DNA of 57,306 nucleotides. It comes from DAONDZ01 sp964517555 (lineage in GTDB: Bacteria > Patescibacteriota > Patescibacteriia > Patescibacteriales > UBA12465). The translations under genes and the position numbers were made by a program. This document shows, piece after piece, positions 25,071 through 32,519 of the stretch. The stretch spans positions 1 to 57,306 of the forward strand of contig CAZFEF010000003.1 in assembly GCA_964517555.1 (NCBI GenBank), given 5' to 3'. Positions within the stretch are counted from its first letter, which is position 1, and every line of letters starts with the position of its first letter. Below the pieces are notes generated by a model that was not told the origin of the DNA, searched no databases, and was given only the letters and a program-made list of their open reading frames with translations.

Positions 25071-26489
25071 ATGCGTCTTTTATTATTTGGAAACTACAAG
25101 TTGAAGCTAATTCTGGGGAGCTTTATTTTGGGCCTGTCTTCGCTTTTAATTTTTGGCTATTACTGGTCTTTTTTAATTTTATCATTATCCGCGATAGCCA
25201 TTTCGGTTAAGAAGAAGGTTTGGTTCTGGTTGATAATCCCGGCCTATATTTTAGGTATGCTTCGGGTGGCCTGGTTACCGGAGACCATACCTTTTTTTCC
25301 GGGAAGATATAATTTGCCGACTAAGGTTTGCGTTGAACCGGATTTAAGGATGGAACAGCAAAAATTAGTCCTTTGTTCTCAATTGGGTAAAATTTTAGCC
25401 ACTGTTAGTCGCTATCCCGAGTTCTTTTATGGCGATCATTTAATTTTTAAAGGGCGGATAGAGCGTCCGGGAGAGATCGATGGCTTTCGCTATGACCGTT
25501 ATTTGGCGCTCCAGGGAGTTTATCTAGTTTCTTATCAACCAACGCTAGAAAAGTTTGGTGATAGCCATGGAGGGTTGTATGGGCGGTTATTAAATTTCAA
25601 GAATCGTTTGCGTGACCAATTGACGGCTGGGATGAAAGAACCGGAAGCCGGATTGGGCAATGCTTTAATTTTGGGCTATCGCCATACATTGGATACGGAA
25701 TATATGGATCGGTTTTCGCTGATCGGGATTAGTCATATGATTGCTATTTCCGGAACGCACATCACTTTGCTAGCAGTTATCTGGCAAAGAGTAGCTCGTA
25801 TTTTTTGGCGCCGACCTAAATTGATATTGACGGCTGGATTTTTGGTTACTTATGTAGTGTTAACCGGCTCTTCGGCTTCGGCTTTGAGGTCGCTACTGAT
25901 GGGACTAATGTCTCTAATGATCGTCTCTCGTGAAGGGAAGCAAGATGCTGGCTGGCTTCTGCTTTCTTCGGCCGCTTTGATGTTGAGTTTTAATCCTTTA
26001 TTTTTAATAGCTGATCTCGGCTTCCAGTTATCTTATCTAGCTATGATCGCCCTGATCTATTTCTATCCGACTTTTAATTTCTACTTAGCTCGGATTAGGA
26101 TGGGGAAGAGATGGCGGGCGGTGTGGGAGTTATTGTTGCTGACGATATTATCCCAGCTTTTAACCGCTCCGATTATCGCTGTTAACTTTGGCATAATTTC
26201 TTTGATAGCTCCAGTGGCCAATTTAGCTCTTCTTTGGATTTTCCCTTTTCTAATGGCTACGCTTTTGGGGGGATTGTCTTTGGCTTTATTTTTTCCGGTC
26301 TTTAGTCGTTGGTTTTTCTTTCCGGCTTATCTGGGCCTGGCCTATGTTTTTTTGGTTAGCCAAATATTATCACGGATTCCTTTGGCCAGTATCGATTGGC
26401 GCTGGAGTTGGGGCGGAGCGGTCGTTTATTATTTTGGCTTATTCTTAGTTTACTATCTTATCCGTCGTCAACAAAAAGACCGGATTTGA
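25071..26489 (+). CDS. comEC: ComEC/Rec2-type competence membrane protein, no hydrolase domain
   Basis: A 472-aa polytopic protein related to the DNA-uptake channel ComEC. An N-terminal membrane region is followed by a soluble OB-like part (DUF4131-like, residues ~75-180). Then comes the Competence domain with GISHMIAISGTHITLL near 220-235 and several further membrane segments. The C-terminal metallo-beta-lactamase domain of full ComEC (usually 700-800 aa) is missing, since the frame ends after the last membrane segment. It ends in TGA within a terminator hairpin. Confidence 0.85.
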   Translation: MRLLLFGNYKLKLILGSFILGLSSLLIFGYYWSFLILSLSAIAISVKKKVWFWLIIPAYILGMLRVAWLPETIPFFPGRYNLPTKVCVEPDLRMEQQKLVLCSQLGKILATVSRYPEFFYGDHLIFKGRIERPGEIDGFRYDRYLALQGVYLVSYQPTLEKFGDSHGGLYGRLLNFKNRLRDQLTAGMKEPEAGLGNALILGYRHTLDTEYMDRFSLIGISHMIAISGTHITLLAVIWQRVARIFWRRPKLILTAGFLVTYVVLTGSSASALRSLLMGLMSLMIVSREGKQDAGWLLLSSAALMLSFNPLFLIADLGFQLSYLAMIALIYFYPTFNFYLARIRMGKRWRAVWELLLLTILSQLLTAPIIAVNFGIISLIAPVANLALLWIFPFLMATLLGGLSLALFFPVFSRWFFFPAYLGLAYVFLVSQILSRIPLASIDWRWSWGGAVVYYFGLFLVYYLIRRQQKDRI

Positions 26490-26501
26490 TCCGGTCTTTT
26501 T
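26473..26501. terminator. Bidirectional intrinsic terminator
   Basis: A 12-bp stem AAAAAGACCGGA / TCCGGTCTTTTT with a 5-nt loop lies between convergent comEC and rpmB. The comEC stop codon (26487-26489) falls in the loop. Confidence 0.88.
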
Positions 26502-26515
26502 GAATAGTCTGAAAA

Positions 26516-26692
26516 TTATTTTTTTTCTTTTTTCATACTGCGCAGACAAGAGGTGCAGAGCTTGACTTTGATACCGCCGATATTTTTGACTTGCAGATTG
26601 ATATTTTGGCGTTTCAAGGTTTTTCTTTTGGAGTGGGAGCGGGAAGCACCTCGAGTAGATCCCCGGCCGCACAGGTCACATTTCTTAGCCAT
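26516..26692 (-). CDS. rpmB: Ribosomal protein bL28
   Basis: A 58-aa large-subunit protein. It starts MAKKCDLCGRGSTRG, contains SHSKRKTLKRQNINLQ, and ends after LCTSCLRSMKKEKK. The paired C-x2-C motifs (Cys5/Cys8 and Cys46/Cys49) indicate a zinc-binding form. It stands alone on the minus strand, as rpmB often does. Confidence 0.95.
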   Translation of the reverse strand: MAKKCDLCGRGSTRGASRSHSKRKTLKRQNINLQVKNIGGIKVKLCTSCLRSMKKEKK

Positions 26693-26737
26693 ATTTTTCT
26701 TTACTTATTTTAGCAACTTCACCTATCATATCATCCT

Positions 26738-26766
26738 TTGATAAAAATATCAAGGTGTGTTAAAAT
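26738..26766 (+). promoter_or_regulatory. Promoter of the M50 protease gene, near-leaderless
   Basis: TTGATA, 17 bp, TAAAAT. The expected transcription start is about 7 nt after the -10, practically at the ATG at 26774, so the mRNA is probably leaderless. Confidence 0.6.
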
Positions 26767-26773
26767 TGGGATT

Positions 26774-27382
26774 ATGATTCAATTATTTCAAATCATTGTT
26801 TTGATTTTTTCGGCAATAATCCATGAATATATGCATGGATTTGCCGCTTATCGCTTGGGAGATAATACGGCCAAGAATCTGGGTCGATTGACTCTTAATC
26901 CCTTGCCCCACATCGATCTTTTTGGTTCGATTATTTTGCCGTTACTGATGATTATTTCCAACACCGGAGTAGTTTTCGGCTGGGCCAAGCCAGTGCCTTT
27001 TAATCCCTATGCTTTAAAGGATCAAAGATGGGGAGCGGCTAAAGTAGCCGCCGCCGGTCCTTTGGGGAATCTGATTTTAGCTTTGTTGTTTGGCTTGGTG
27101 ATTAGATTTGTTCCGTTTTTGAGCGAGATGATGGTGGCCTTCTTGGGACTAGTCGTCTATATCAATTTATTGCTTTTAGTGTTTAATTTAGTACCAATTC
27201 CGCCGCTTGATGGATCAAAGATACTGGCATCTTTTCTGCCACCGTTTTGGCAGGAAAAATTTTTGAGCTTAGAGCGTTATGGTTTGTTTTTGGTATTGAT
27301 TTTCGTTTTTATGGGTTATCAATTAATCGTGCCGATAATTGACGGATTATTCTCCATAATTACCGGTTACAAACTATTTTAA
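26774..27382 (+). CDS. Site-2-protease-family (M50) membrane metalloprotease
   Basis: A 202-aa integral membrane protease with zinc motif HEYMH (HExxH) at about residues 16-20 in the first hydrophobic segment. The third ligand region, PPLDGSK, is near residue 143. Four or more membrane segments and the absence of a PDZ domain match the short SpoIVFB/M50-like subfamily common in bacteria. The frame is open to 26738, but that part overlaps the promoter, so the ATG at 26774 is used. Substrates are unknown. Confidence 0.85.
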   Translation: MIQLFQIIVLIFSAIIHEYMHGFAAYRLGDNTAKNLGRLTLNPLPHIDLFGSIILPLLMIISNTGVVFGWAKPVPFNPYALKDQRWGAAKVAAAGPLGNLILALLFGLVIRFVPFLSEMMVAFLGLVVYINLLLLVFNLVPIPPLDGSKILASFLPPFWQEKFLSLERYGLFLVLIFVFMGYQLIVPIIDGLFSIITGYKLF

Positions 27383-27383
27383 T

Positions 27384-27815
27384 ATGTATTCTACTGCGCA
27401 TTTAGCTGCCGGTTTGATTATTGGCAAATTGACCGGAGATTATCCTACTGCCATTATCAGTTCAGTGGCGATTGATTTGGATCACCTCATCCCCTATGCC
27501 AAGCAGGGAGCACTGGGAAGTTTCAAAAAGTTCATGACCCAGACGAAAGCTGTCCATGGTAGCGGTCGCAGTTATCTTCATAGTTTTATCGCTTTAGGAT
27601 TAATCAGTTTAGTTCTGTCGTTTATTAATTTGAAAGTGGGGTTAGTTTTCGCATTAGGCTATTTAGGGCACTTTCTTTTAGATGCTTTAGATACTTCCGA
27701 CTTCTATCCCTTGTTTCCTTTAAAGAAATGGAACACCAAGGGATTCATCGGTTATTATTCCCGAGCAGAACTTTTCTTTACCATTCTTCTTTTCCTGGTT
27801 TTTTTTCTAATATAG
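27384..27815 (+). CDS. Membrane-bound metal-dependent hydrolase-like (DUF457/YdjM type)
   Basis: A 143-aa protein with about four hydrophobic segments. The His/Asp pattern is typical of the family: TAHLAAGL near 4-11, DLDHLIP near 32-38, an LHSF motif near 65-68, and GHFLLDALD near 93-101. The catalytic activity is unproven. It starts 1 nt after the M50 gene stop, so the two are co-transcribed. Confidence 0.7.
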   Translation: MYSTAHLAAGLIIGKLTGDYPTAIISSVAIDLDHLIPYAKQGALGSFKKFMTQTKAVHGSGRSYLHSFIALGLISLVLSFINLKVGLVFALGYLGHFLLDALDTSDFYPLFPLKKWNTKGFIGYYSRAELFFTILLFLVFFLI

Positions 27816-27828
27816 TTTCAAGAATATG

Positions 27829-27858
27829 AAAAAACCTTGCTGGGGGCAAGGTTTTTTT
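27829..27858 (+). terminator. Intrinsic terminator
   Basis: A 12-bp stem AAAAAACCTTGC / GCAAGGTTTTTT with a 5-nt loop and a T-run, 14 nt after the YdjM-like gene. The A-run on the other side may also serve the convergent gene at 27892-28506. Confidence 0.88.
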
Positions 27859-27891
27859 GTTTTTGGGAGGAAAGAACTTTAATAGATTTTT

Positions 27892-28506
27892 TTAGATCCA
27901 CGACTTGAAAGGAATTTTTGTCTTTAATCTGTGTCTAATAAGGGGAACGGTGATTGTGACCGCCATTAAAAACATATAGACAGGCAATGAGTAATTCGCA
28001 ATATTATGCTCTTTTACAGAAAATATAGCTAAGCCGTAACCGATAGCGAATACAAACCACATAAATGGTCTATCCTCTCCAGGATTTTTTAAAACCCAAA
28101 TAGCAGTTGGTATCGCCGCAAAAGTATCAGCGATGATGGCTATGTATAAAGCATATTGTGAATAGTTCGGATTTCCCAACCAGCACCACCATAAGATCAT
28201 GGAGGTGAGACTAAGAAAAACGCAAAAATACTCTATTGCGCTGAACCTTATCTTTTCTCCTTTTCTCCAAATAGCCAGTAGGGTAATAATCAAAGGATTT
28301 GTGAAGCCGAATATCGCCGGCCAGATATTATCTTCCGCCCCAACATTTCGGTAATTAAGCAAGAGGGATAAACCTATAAACGACCATAATGACCATCCGA
28401 TTATATTGGGCTTTATTTTCCTTTGAAATACGCGCCAGGCATAAGGAACTGCACTTAGCAAAACCAGCATACCTGAAATTTTTCCAATAATTTCCGTAGC
28501 GTCCAT
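27892..28506 (-). CDS. Seven-helix membrane protein, PQ-loop/SWEET-like
   Basis: A 204-aa protein with about seven hydrophobic segments in two similar halves. The first half (GKISGMLVLLSAVPYAWRV ... KPNIIGWSLWSF) and second half (IADTFAAIPTAIWVLKNP ... PFMWFVFAIGYG) each have a proline in the first helix and a W/F-rich second helix, as in PQ-loop (SemiSWEET/MtN3) repeats. No transport substrate can be given. It has a promoter at 28601-28629 and a 95-nt leader with a perfect inverted repeat. Confidence 0.6.
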   Translation of the reverse strand: MDATEIIGKISGMLVLLSAVPYAWRVFQRKIKPNIIGWSLWSFIGLSLLLNYRNVGAEDNIWPAIFGFTNPLIITLLAIWRKGEKIRFSAIEYFCVFLSLTSMILWWCWLGNPNYSQYALYIAIIADTFAAIPTAIWVLKNPGEDRPFMWFVFAIGYGLAIFSVKEHNIANYSLPVYMFLMAVTITVPLIRHRLKTKIPFKSWI

Positions 28507-28558
28507 TTCTATTTATTTTTTGTGAATGAATATTTAATTTTTAAAGAATAATAGTAGC

Positions 28559-28578
28559 GGCATAACTTAAATTATGCC
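28559..28578. repeat. Inverted repeat in the leader of the 27892-28506 gene
   Basis: A perfect 7-bp inverted repeat GGCATAA-N6-TTATGCC lies about 55 nt upstream of the ATG and just downstream of the -10. It could be an operator or an RNA hairpin. There is no T-run after it on the coding strand. Confidence 0.4.
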
Positions 28579-28600
28579 TGTTTTAGGTTAATAATTATTT

Positions 28601-28629
28601 ATAATATCACGATTATGTTAAAAAGTCAA
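28601..28629 (-). promoter_or_regulatory. Promoter of the PQ-loop-like gene
   Basis: On the minus strand, TTGACT, 17 bp, TATTAT. It starts directly after the T-run of the small RNA terminator at 28637-28674. Confidence 0.6.
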
Positions 28630-28636
28630 GGTTTTT

Positions 28637-28880
28637 TAAAAAGAATAAAGCAGCCTTATGGTGGGGGCTGCTTTTTTATCCCGTAGGTGGAGGGGGAGAT
28701 TTTTGGTGCCGCAAGTAATATGGTCTGGCTCTCATCCCTCCTGGGCCTTACTTAGTGATCAATTCTACCCGTTGATCGTTTTGCGATCGTCAGTCCTGAC
28801 CCCCTGGGATTTCTACCTCGGCAACGCTCATTTTTTTTGTCTCTGCATGGACTGAGCGGTTACGGCAATGGTAGTTTATG
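28637..28880 (-). ncRNA. Candidate structured small RNA, family not assigned
   Basis: A stretch of ~240 nt without a convincing protein gene lies between a perfect minus-strand promoter (28887-28914) and an intrinsic terminator (28647-28674 with T-rich tail to 28637). Reading 5' to 3' on the minus strand I see: a 6-bp stem CGCTCA/TGAGCG; a long-range stem ATCCC/GGGAT continuing inward as GGGTC/GGCCC; a 5-bp hairpin GATCG-CAAAA-CGATC inside it, with an alternative GATCAA/TTGATC; and possible closing TGCCG/CGGCA pairs. I do not recognise RNase P, tmRNA, SRP or 6S signatures. Confidence 0.65.
28647..28674. terminator. Bidirectional intrinsic terminator of the small RNA
   Basis: A 9-bp stem AAAGCAGCC / GGCTGCTTT with a 10-nt loop. 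On the minus strand it continues into TTTATTCTTTTT, and on the plus strand into a T-run at 28672-28677. Confidence 0.8.
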
Positions 28881-28886
28881 ACTGAT

Positions 28887-28914
28887 ATTATAACACATAT
28901 TAAATATTTGTCAA
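28887..28914 (-). promoter_or_regulatory. Perfect sigma70-type promoter of the small RNA
   Basis: On the minus strand, TTGACA and TATAAT are both perfect with 16 bp between them. The predicted start is near 28880. No ORF of credible quality follows on this strand before the terminator. Confidence 0.85.
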
Positions 28915-28952
28915 GAGGGAAGAGGGGTTACGCTACCAGAGTTTAAAAATGC

Positions 28953-28981
28953 TTGACTTCATTGGGGGTTTTTGTTAAAGT
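28953..28981 (+). promoter_or_regulatory. Promoter of the str-S10-spc run
   Basis: TTGACT, 17 bp, TAAAGT, with a TG one base upstream of the -10 (extended -10). It gives a leader of about 85 nt before rpsL and lies divergently from the small RNA promoter. Confidence 0.65.
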
Positions 28982-28987
28982 AAGGGG

Positions 28988-29057
28988 CAGGTAAAACAAC
29001 CTGATTTACAGGCAAAACTAATATATTTTTAATTAAAGCGAATTATAGCTGATTCGC
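28988..29057 (+). promoter_or_regulatory. rpsL leader with two hairpins
   Basis: Hairpin 1 is CAGGT (28988-28992) / ACCTG (28999-29003). Hairpin 2 is GCGAAT (29038-29043) / ATTCGC (29052-29057), with TATAGCTG in its loop. The leader also holds the first copy of a 10-nt element repeated upstream of rpsG (29043-29052). Confidence 0.45.
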
Positions 29058-29072
29058 CGTTTTAATTTCATT

Positions 29073-29492
29073 ATGCCAACTATTAACCAATTGGTACGTA
29101 AAGGGCGAGGAGAAAAGAAAAAAAGAACCAAAACCTTAGTTTTACGCACTCGTTTTGATTCTTTGCATCGCCGCAAAAAAGTGGATAAAAAGGGCTCGCC
29201 GTTTAAACAGGGGGTCTGTTTGAAGGTTACTACCATGACTCCGAAAAAGCCGAACTCCGCTTTGCGCAAAATCGCCAGGGTGAAATTATCCAACGGCATG
29301 GAAGTTACCGCTTATATTCCTGGTATCGGCCATAATTTGCAGGAACACTCCATTGTCCTGCTGAAAGGTGGAAAAACCAAGGATCTACCGGGTTTACGCT
29401 ACAAGGTCATCCGTGGTGTTTATGATACCCAGGGAGTGGAGTCTCGTCGCCAGGGCCGTAGCCGCTATGGCAACAAGCGTCCGAAAAAATAA
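29073..29492 (+). CDS. rpsL: Ribosomal protein uS12
   Basis: A 139-aa decoding-centre protein. Typical segments are MPTINQLVRKGR, TPKKPNSALRKIARVKL near 62-78, GIGHNLQEHSIVLLKGG near 92-108 and DLPGLRYKVIRG near 111-122. Lysines at the classical streptomycin-contact loops are present, so the protein looks wild type. It heads the rpsL-rpsG-fusA-unknown-tuf series. Confidence 0.97.
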   Translation: MPTINQLVRKGRGEKKKRTKTLVLRTRFDSLHRRKKVDKKGSPFKQGVCLKVTTMTPKKPNSALRKIARVKLSNGMEVTAYIPGIGHNLQEHSIVLLKGGKTKDLPGLRYKVIRGVYDTQGVESRRQGRSRYGNKRPKK

Positions 29493-29524
29493 TTATAATT
29501 TTATTTAATTGCGATTTCAGTTGC

Positions 29525-29534
29525 TTATAGCTGA
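29525..29534 (+). promoter_or_regulatory. Second copy of the TTATAGCTGA element, upstream of rpsG
   Basis: This 10-nt sequence is identical to 29043-29052 upstream of rpsL. It ends 21 nt before the rpsG ATG, while the first copy ends 20 nt before the rpsL ATG. Here it overlaps a small hairpin CAGTT / AGCTG (29518-29533). The S12-S7 intercistronic space is where S7 binds its own mRNA in E. coli, so a translational operator is plausible. Confidence 0.4.
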
Positions 29535-29555
29535 GTACCTGGAATCATATAATTT

Positions 29556-30023
29556 ATGCGTGGAAAAGCCGCCCCTATCAGAAAAATTGAAGGGGATCTA
29601 AAATACAGTGATCCGAGTGTTGCCAAGCTCATCAATTATTTGATGAAGGATGGCAAGAAGGCTGTAGCTCAAAAAATCATCTATAGCGCTTTTAATATTA
29701 TCAAAGACAAGACCAAGCAAGACCCGCGCCATATTTTCAATAAGGCGATCAAGCGGATTTCTCCTTTGGTGGAAGTTAGAAGCAAGCGTGTTGGTGGCGC
29801 TAACTATCAGGTTCCGGTTCAAGTTCGCGGTGAAAGACGTTATTACCTGGCTTGCTACTGGTTGATTAATGCCGCTCATGAACGTCGGGGCAAATCAATG
29901 GAAGAGAAGTTGGCAGCTGAAATTCTCGATGCTTCAAACGGCGAAGGCAACGCTATCAAGAAACGTGAAGCTGTTCATCGCATGGCTGAAGCCAACAAGG
30001 CTTTCGCTCATTTCTCTCGTTAA
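29556..30023 (+). CDS. rpsG: Ribosomal protein uS7
   Basis: A 155-aa primary 16S head-binding protein. It starts MRGKAAPIRKI, contains SVAKLINYLMKDGKK and VGGANYQVPVQV, and ends in the basic RMAEANKAFAHFSR. The length is standard. The 63-nt space before it carries the repeated element at 29525-29534. Confidence 0.97.
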   Translation: MRGKAAPIRKIEGDLKYSDPSVAKLINYLMKDGKKAVAQKIIYSAFNIIKDKTKQDPRHIFNKAIKRISPLVEVRSKRVGGANYQVPVQVRGERRYYLACYWLINAAHERRGKSMEEKLAAEILDASNGEGNAIKKREAVHRMAEANKAFAHFSR

Positions 30024-30049
30024 TTATTCAATAATTTTTCTATAATTTT

Positions 30050-32128
30050 ATGGCCCGAGATTTTTCTCTTGATAAGATTAGAAATATAGGTATCATGGCT
30101 CACATTGATGCTGGTAAAACTACTTTCACTGAAAGAGTTTTATTCTATACCGGCAAGAAGCATAAGATCGGTGAGGTGCATGAAGGTGCCGCCGAAATGG
30201 ATTGGATGGAACAGGAAAAAGAGAGAGGAATCACCATTACCTCCGCCGCTACTACTTGCTTTTGGCGGGATAATAAGATCAATATCATTGATACCCCGGG
30301 TCACGTAGATTTTACCGTAGAAGTAGAACGCTCTTTGCGGGTTCTAGACGGCGCTATTGCTGTCTTTGATGGTCAGGCTGGTGTGGAACCGCAATCAGAA
30401 ACTGTTTGGCGCCAAGCTGATAAATATCAGGTCCCAAGATTATGTTTCATCAACAAGATGGACAAAATGGGGGCTGATTTTTATATGAGCTTAAATTCTA
30501 TTCAAACTCGCTTGAATTCTAAGGCTTTTGCTATTCAACTTCCGATTGGAGCTGAATCTAATTTGCGTGGCGTGGTGGATCTTTTGGAGATGAAAGCCTA
30601 TCAATTTGAAGGTAATTTCGGCGAAAAGATTGTAGAAATTCCGATTCCGGAAGAAATGAAGGCCGATGTTGATAAATATCGAGCGGTAGCTGTCGAAAAG
30701 ATCGTAGAGTTTAATGATTCCTTGACTGAAAAATATTTAAACGGCGAGGAGATTAGTTTAGAAGAATTGCGAGTAGCTTTGCGCAAGGGGGTGATTAGCA
30801 ATGGTTGTTATCCAGTTTTATGCGGTACTGTCTTACAAAATATCGGCGTGCAAATGGCCCTAGACGCTGTTTGTGATTATTTGCCTTCACCTTTAGATAT
30901 TGCTGAAATTGAAGCGACTGATACTCGTGATGAAGAAAAGAAATTCATTGTTAAAGCTGATGATAGTTCTTCTTTCGTTGGCTTGGCTTTTAAAATTGCT
31001 ACCGATCCTTTTGTCGGCAAGCTTTGTTTCGTCCGCGTCTATCAAGGAGTTTTGCAATCCGGTTCTTATATTATCAACGCCTCCACTGGCAATAAAGAAA
31101 GAGTGGGACGCTTGGTGCGAATGCACGCTAATCATCGAGAAGAAATCAAAGAGATTTATTCCGGTGATATCGCCGCGGTTATCGGCTTGAAAGACACCAC
31201 TACCGGCAATACTTTATGCGATGAAGCTAAGCCGATGCTTTTAGAATCTATCAAGTTTCCGGAACCGGTTATCAAAATTGCCGTGGAGCCTAAGACTAAA
31301 GCTGACCAAGAGAAAATGGGTGTGGCCTTGGCTCGTTTAGCTGAAGAAGATCCGACTTTCAGAGTAGAAACCGATGAAGAATCTGGTCAGACCTTGATCT
31401 CTGGTATGGGTGAACTGCACTTGGATATTATCGTTGATCGCATGAAAAGAGAGTTTGGTGTTGAAGCTAATATTGGCAAACCGCAAGTTTCATATCGAGA
31501 AACTATTCGTGATAAGGCTGAAGCTCAGGGAAAATATGTTAAGCAGTCAGGTGGTCGCGGTCAATATGGTGATTGCTGGCTCAGAGTTGAACCCCAGGAA
31601 GAAGGGAAGGGCTATGAATTCGTTGATGAGGTTAAAGGTGGCGTAGTGCCGCGAGAATATATTCCAGCAATTGAAAAAGGTGTTCGCGAAGCTATGACTT
31701 CCGGTGTTTTGGCTGGTTATCCAATGGTGGATGTCAGGGTGGCAGTTTTTGATGGCTCTTACCACGAAGTTGATTCTTCGGAAGCAGCCTTTAAAATGGC
31801 TGGTATTTTCGCTTTTAAAGATGCTTGCCAGAAAGCTAAACCGGTGATGTTAGAGCCGGTGATGAAAGTGGAAGTGACTACTCCGGAAGAATATATGGGT
31901 AACATTATTGGCGATCTAAATGCTAAACGTGGTCAAATTGATGAAATGAGCGATCGGGCCAATATCAAAGTAGTGAGAGCTAAGGTGCCGTTGGCTGAAA
32001 TGTTTGGTTATGCTACTTCTTTGCGCTCTATGAGCCAAGGTCGAGCTAACTACAGCATGGAATTTTTACATTACAGTGAAGTGCCGCGCAATATTTTAGA
32101 GCAGATCAAGGAGAAGGGGGCTAAATAA
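30050..32128 (+). CDS. fusA: Elongation factor G
   Basis: A 692-aa translocation GTPase. The P-loop AHIDAGKTT is near residues 17-25, switch II DTPGHVDF near 82-89 and NKMDKMG near 136-142. Domain IV contains GGRGQYGD near 502-509, and the C-terminal domain has the LRSMSQGRANYSMEF segment. It is full length, so both translocation and recycling roles are possible. Confidence 0.97.
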   Translation: MARDFSLDKIRNIGIMAHIDAGKTTFTERVLFYTGKKHKIGEVHEGAAEMDWMEQEKERGITITSAATTCFWRDNKINIIDTPGHVDFTVEVERSLRVLDGAIAVFDGQAGVEPQSETVWRQADKYQVPRLCFINKMDKMGADFYMSLNSIQTRLNSKAFAIQLPIGAESNLRGVVDLLEMKAYQFEGNFGEKIVEIPIPEEMKADVDKYRAVAVEKIVEFNDSLTEKYLNGEEISLEELRVALRKGVISNGCYPVLCGTVLQNIGVQMALDAVCDYLPSPLDIAEIEATDTRDEEKKFIVKADDSSSFVGLAFKIATDPFVGKLCFVRVYQGVLQSGSYIINASTGNKERVGRLVRMHANHREEIKEIYSGDIAAVIGLKDTTTGNTLCDEAKPMLLESIKFPEPVIKIAVEPKTKADQEKMGVALARLAEEDPTFRVETDEESGQTLISGMGELHLDIIVDRMKREFGVEANIGKPQVSYRETIRDKAEAQGKYVKQSGGRGQYGDCWLRVEPQEEGKGYEFVDEVKGGVVPREYIPAIEKGVREAMTSGVLAGYPMVDVRVAVFDGSYHEVDSSEAAFKMAGIFAFKDACQKAKPVMLEPVMKVEVTTPEEYMGNIIGDLNAKRGQIDEMSDRANIKVVRAKVPLAEMFGYATSLRSMSQGRANYSMEFLHYSEVPRNILEQIKEKGAK

Positions 32129-32146
32129 AGTTAATTTTATTCGCTT

Positions 32147-32506
32147 ATGTCGGATAGATTACAAAAAGTGCTAAAATTAGCCAAGAAGACTGGGGACAGG
32201 ATAGTGGTTTTTGATAATTCAGTGCCTGATGCCAGTTTTGTGGTTATGCCCTTAGAGGAATATGAGGATTTGTTAGCTCCGGCAGTGGAAAACTCTTCCT
32301 TGACAGAGGTTAATATTGCTGATAAAATAGAGCAAGTGAATGAAAAACCCAGTAATAACGGGGTTAGTCAAGGTTTTCCCAAAGAAAACATTTATTCTAG
32401 TGCCCAAGTTTTAAAACACCGATTTAAAAGCAATAACTGGCAGATACCAAAAGAAGTGAAGGAAGTGGCCAGTGAAATTGAAGATGAAAATATTAATAAG
32501 AATTAA
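32147..32506 (+). CDS. Hypothetical protein between fusA and tuf
   Basis: A 119-aa soluble protein of unknown function. The N-terminal ~45 residues (LQKVLKLAKKTGDRIVVFD ... FVVMPLEEYEDLL) look like a small alpha/beta segment resembling prevent-host-death or antitoxin-like N-termini. The middle is low-complexity (Asn, Ser, Glu) and the end is charged. It is 18 nt after fusA. No toxin partner is adjacent, so an antitoxin role is not supported. Confidence 0.6.
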   Translation: MSDRLQKVLKLAKKTGDRIVVFDNSVPDASFVVMPLEEYEDLLAPAVENSSLTEVNIADKIEQVNEKPSNNGVSQGFPKENIYSSAQVLKHRFKSNNWQIPKEVKEVASEIEDENINKN

Positions 32507-32519
32507 AAATAATTAACGA

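Noticed and set aside
28658..28855. 65-aa ORF on the plus strand
   Set aside because: It has a terminator hairpin at its start, no promoter and odd composition. It is antisense to the candidate small RNA.
28637..28880. Assignment of the small RNA as 6S, SRP, tmRNA or RNase P
   Set aside because: No GNRA-capped SRP domain, no tmRNA T-arm, no RNase P GAGGAAAGUCC block. The branched folding does not obviously fit 6S. It was left unassigned.
32147..32506. Antitoxin of a toxin-antitoxin pair
   Set aside because: Only a vague N-terminal resemblance, and there is no toxin gene beside it.
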